From positions 1 through 6,724 of the forward strand of contig PAYV01000005.1 in the NCBI GenBank assembly GCA_002715305.1: a stretch of DNA of 6,724 bases, read 5' to 3'. This stretch comes from Rickettsiales bacterium. Lineage in GTDB: Bacteria > Pseudomonadota > Alphaproteobacteria > Methylaequorales > Methylaequoraceae. The notes beneath the pieces were generated by a model, which was given only the letters and a program-made list of their open reading frames with translations, searched no databases and was not told where the DNA came from. Made by a program: the position numbers and the translations under genes. How positions within the stretch are numbered: the stretch's first letter is position 1; each line of letters begins with the position of its first letter. Shown here one piece after another: positions 6,461 through 6,724 of the stretch.

Positions 6461-6724
6461 AATATATCTTGAATTACTGGATAACTTTTGGAATTAAATA
6501 ATTGATAATGCCACCATTCATTCCTAAAAAAATCCCACCCAGCATCAGTCATTATTCCTAGAAGTATCATTCGATTTTTGTATGATGATTCGGAAATATT
6601 TAAATTTCCATGATAAGATAATTTACTGAACTCATCAAAACCAGTCCCCATATCAAGTTCATTACCCTTAAAATCAACTAGAGTTAAGTCAACAGCAACA
6701 CCTCTAGAATGGGGAGATCCTTTC
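6457..6724 (-). CDS. ddpX: D-alanyl-D-alanine dipeptidase (VanX/DdpX, M15D), 5' end outside window
   Basis: Zinc dipeptidase that splits D-Ala-D-Ala. The frame stays open to the right window edge, so the gene is truncated at its 5' end and only the last 88 residues are visible; a Met codon at 6651-6649 is internal. The visible part holds the first zinc motif GSPHSRGVAVDLTL (the family SxHxxGxAxD, giving His and Asp ligands). It is followed by the VanX-like ELDMGTGFDEFS and, near the C-terminus, NEWWHY (the ExxH motif with catalytic Glu and the third zinc ligand His). The match to VanX is close across the visible part. No VanA, VanH or VanRS-like genes are in the window, so a role in D-Ala recycling or wall turnover is as likely as glycopeptide resistance. 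Whether it is secreted depends on the missing N-terminus. It is coupled to the downstream deacetylase by a 4-bp overlap. Confidence 0.92.
   Translation of the reverse strand, partial: KGSPHSRGVAVDLTLVDFKGNELDMGTGFDEFSKLSYHGNLNISESSYKNRMILLGIMTDAGWDFFRNEWWHYQLFNSKSYPVIQDIF

Noticed and set aside
1..6724. Mobile element, phage, CRISPR or defence system
   Set aside because: No transposase, integrase, terminal inverted repeat, spaced direct repeat array or defence-family motif was seen on either strand; all genes fit ordinary chromosomal families.

Overview
The window is strongly AT-rich, densely packed bacterial DNA. Protein families and gene order point to an alphaproteobacterium with a small, streamlined, low-GC genome, probably marine. 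The TauE/SafE permease and the TIGR02186-type (Alph_Pro_TM) protein beside trpS, together with an Nfu protein of the mitochondrial NFU1 architecture, are typical of Alphaproteobacteria. The exact order (SAR11, HIMB59/AEGEAN-169 or another AT-rich lineage) cannot be fixed from the sequence alone.

Plus strand, 1-5450, looks like one transcription unit of seven genes. They are the 3' part of murJ (lipid II flippase), trpS (tryptophanyl-tRNA synthetase), a TauE/SafE-type permease, a TIGR02186-like secreted and membrane-anchored protein, a universal stress protein, an Nfu-type Fe-S scaffold, and a membrane-anchored Bax-like glucosaminidase. Junctions are an 8-bp overlap, 4-bp overlap (ATGA), 1-bp overlap (TAATG), 2-bp gap, 18-bp gap and 8-bp overlap. 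No internal promoter or terminator is visible.

Minus strand, 5447-6724, carries a second tightly coupled pair read right to left: a VanX/DdpX-type D-Ala-D-Ala dipeptidase (5' end outside the window), then a secreted CE4 polysaccharide deacetylase. The two transcription units converge and their stop codons overlap within the four bases TTAA at 5447-5450.

Functionally, four of the nine genes concern the cell wall or surface glycans: lipid II export, glycan-strand hydrolysis, deacetylation of a polymer and D-Ala-D-Ala cleavage. The rest are housekeeping (TrpS, Nfu, Usp) plus a co-conserved permease/accessory pair of unknown substrate. There is no gene-free stretch above 300 bases; the largest plus-strand gap is 18 bp. 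I see no RNA gene, mobile element, CRISPR array or phage gene. The region reads as conserved core genome, and I did not find convincing evidence of a previously undescribed system. The most open question is what the TauE/SafE plus TIGR02186 pair does.
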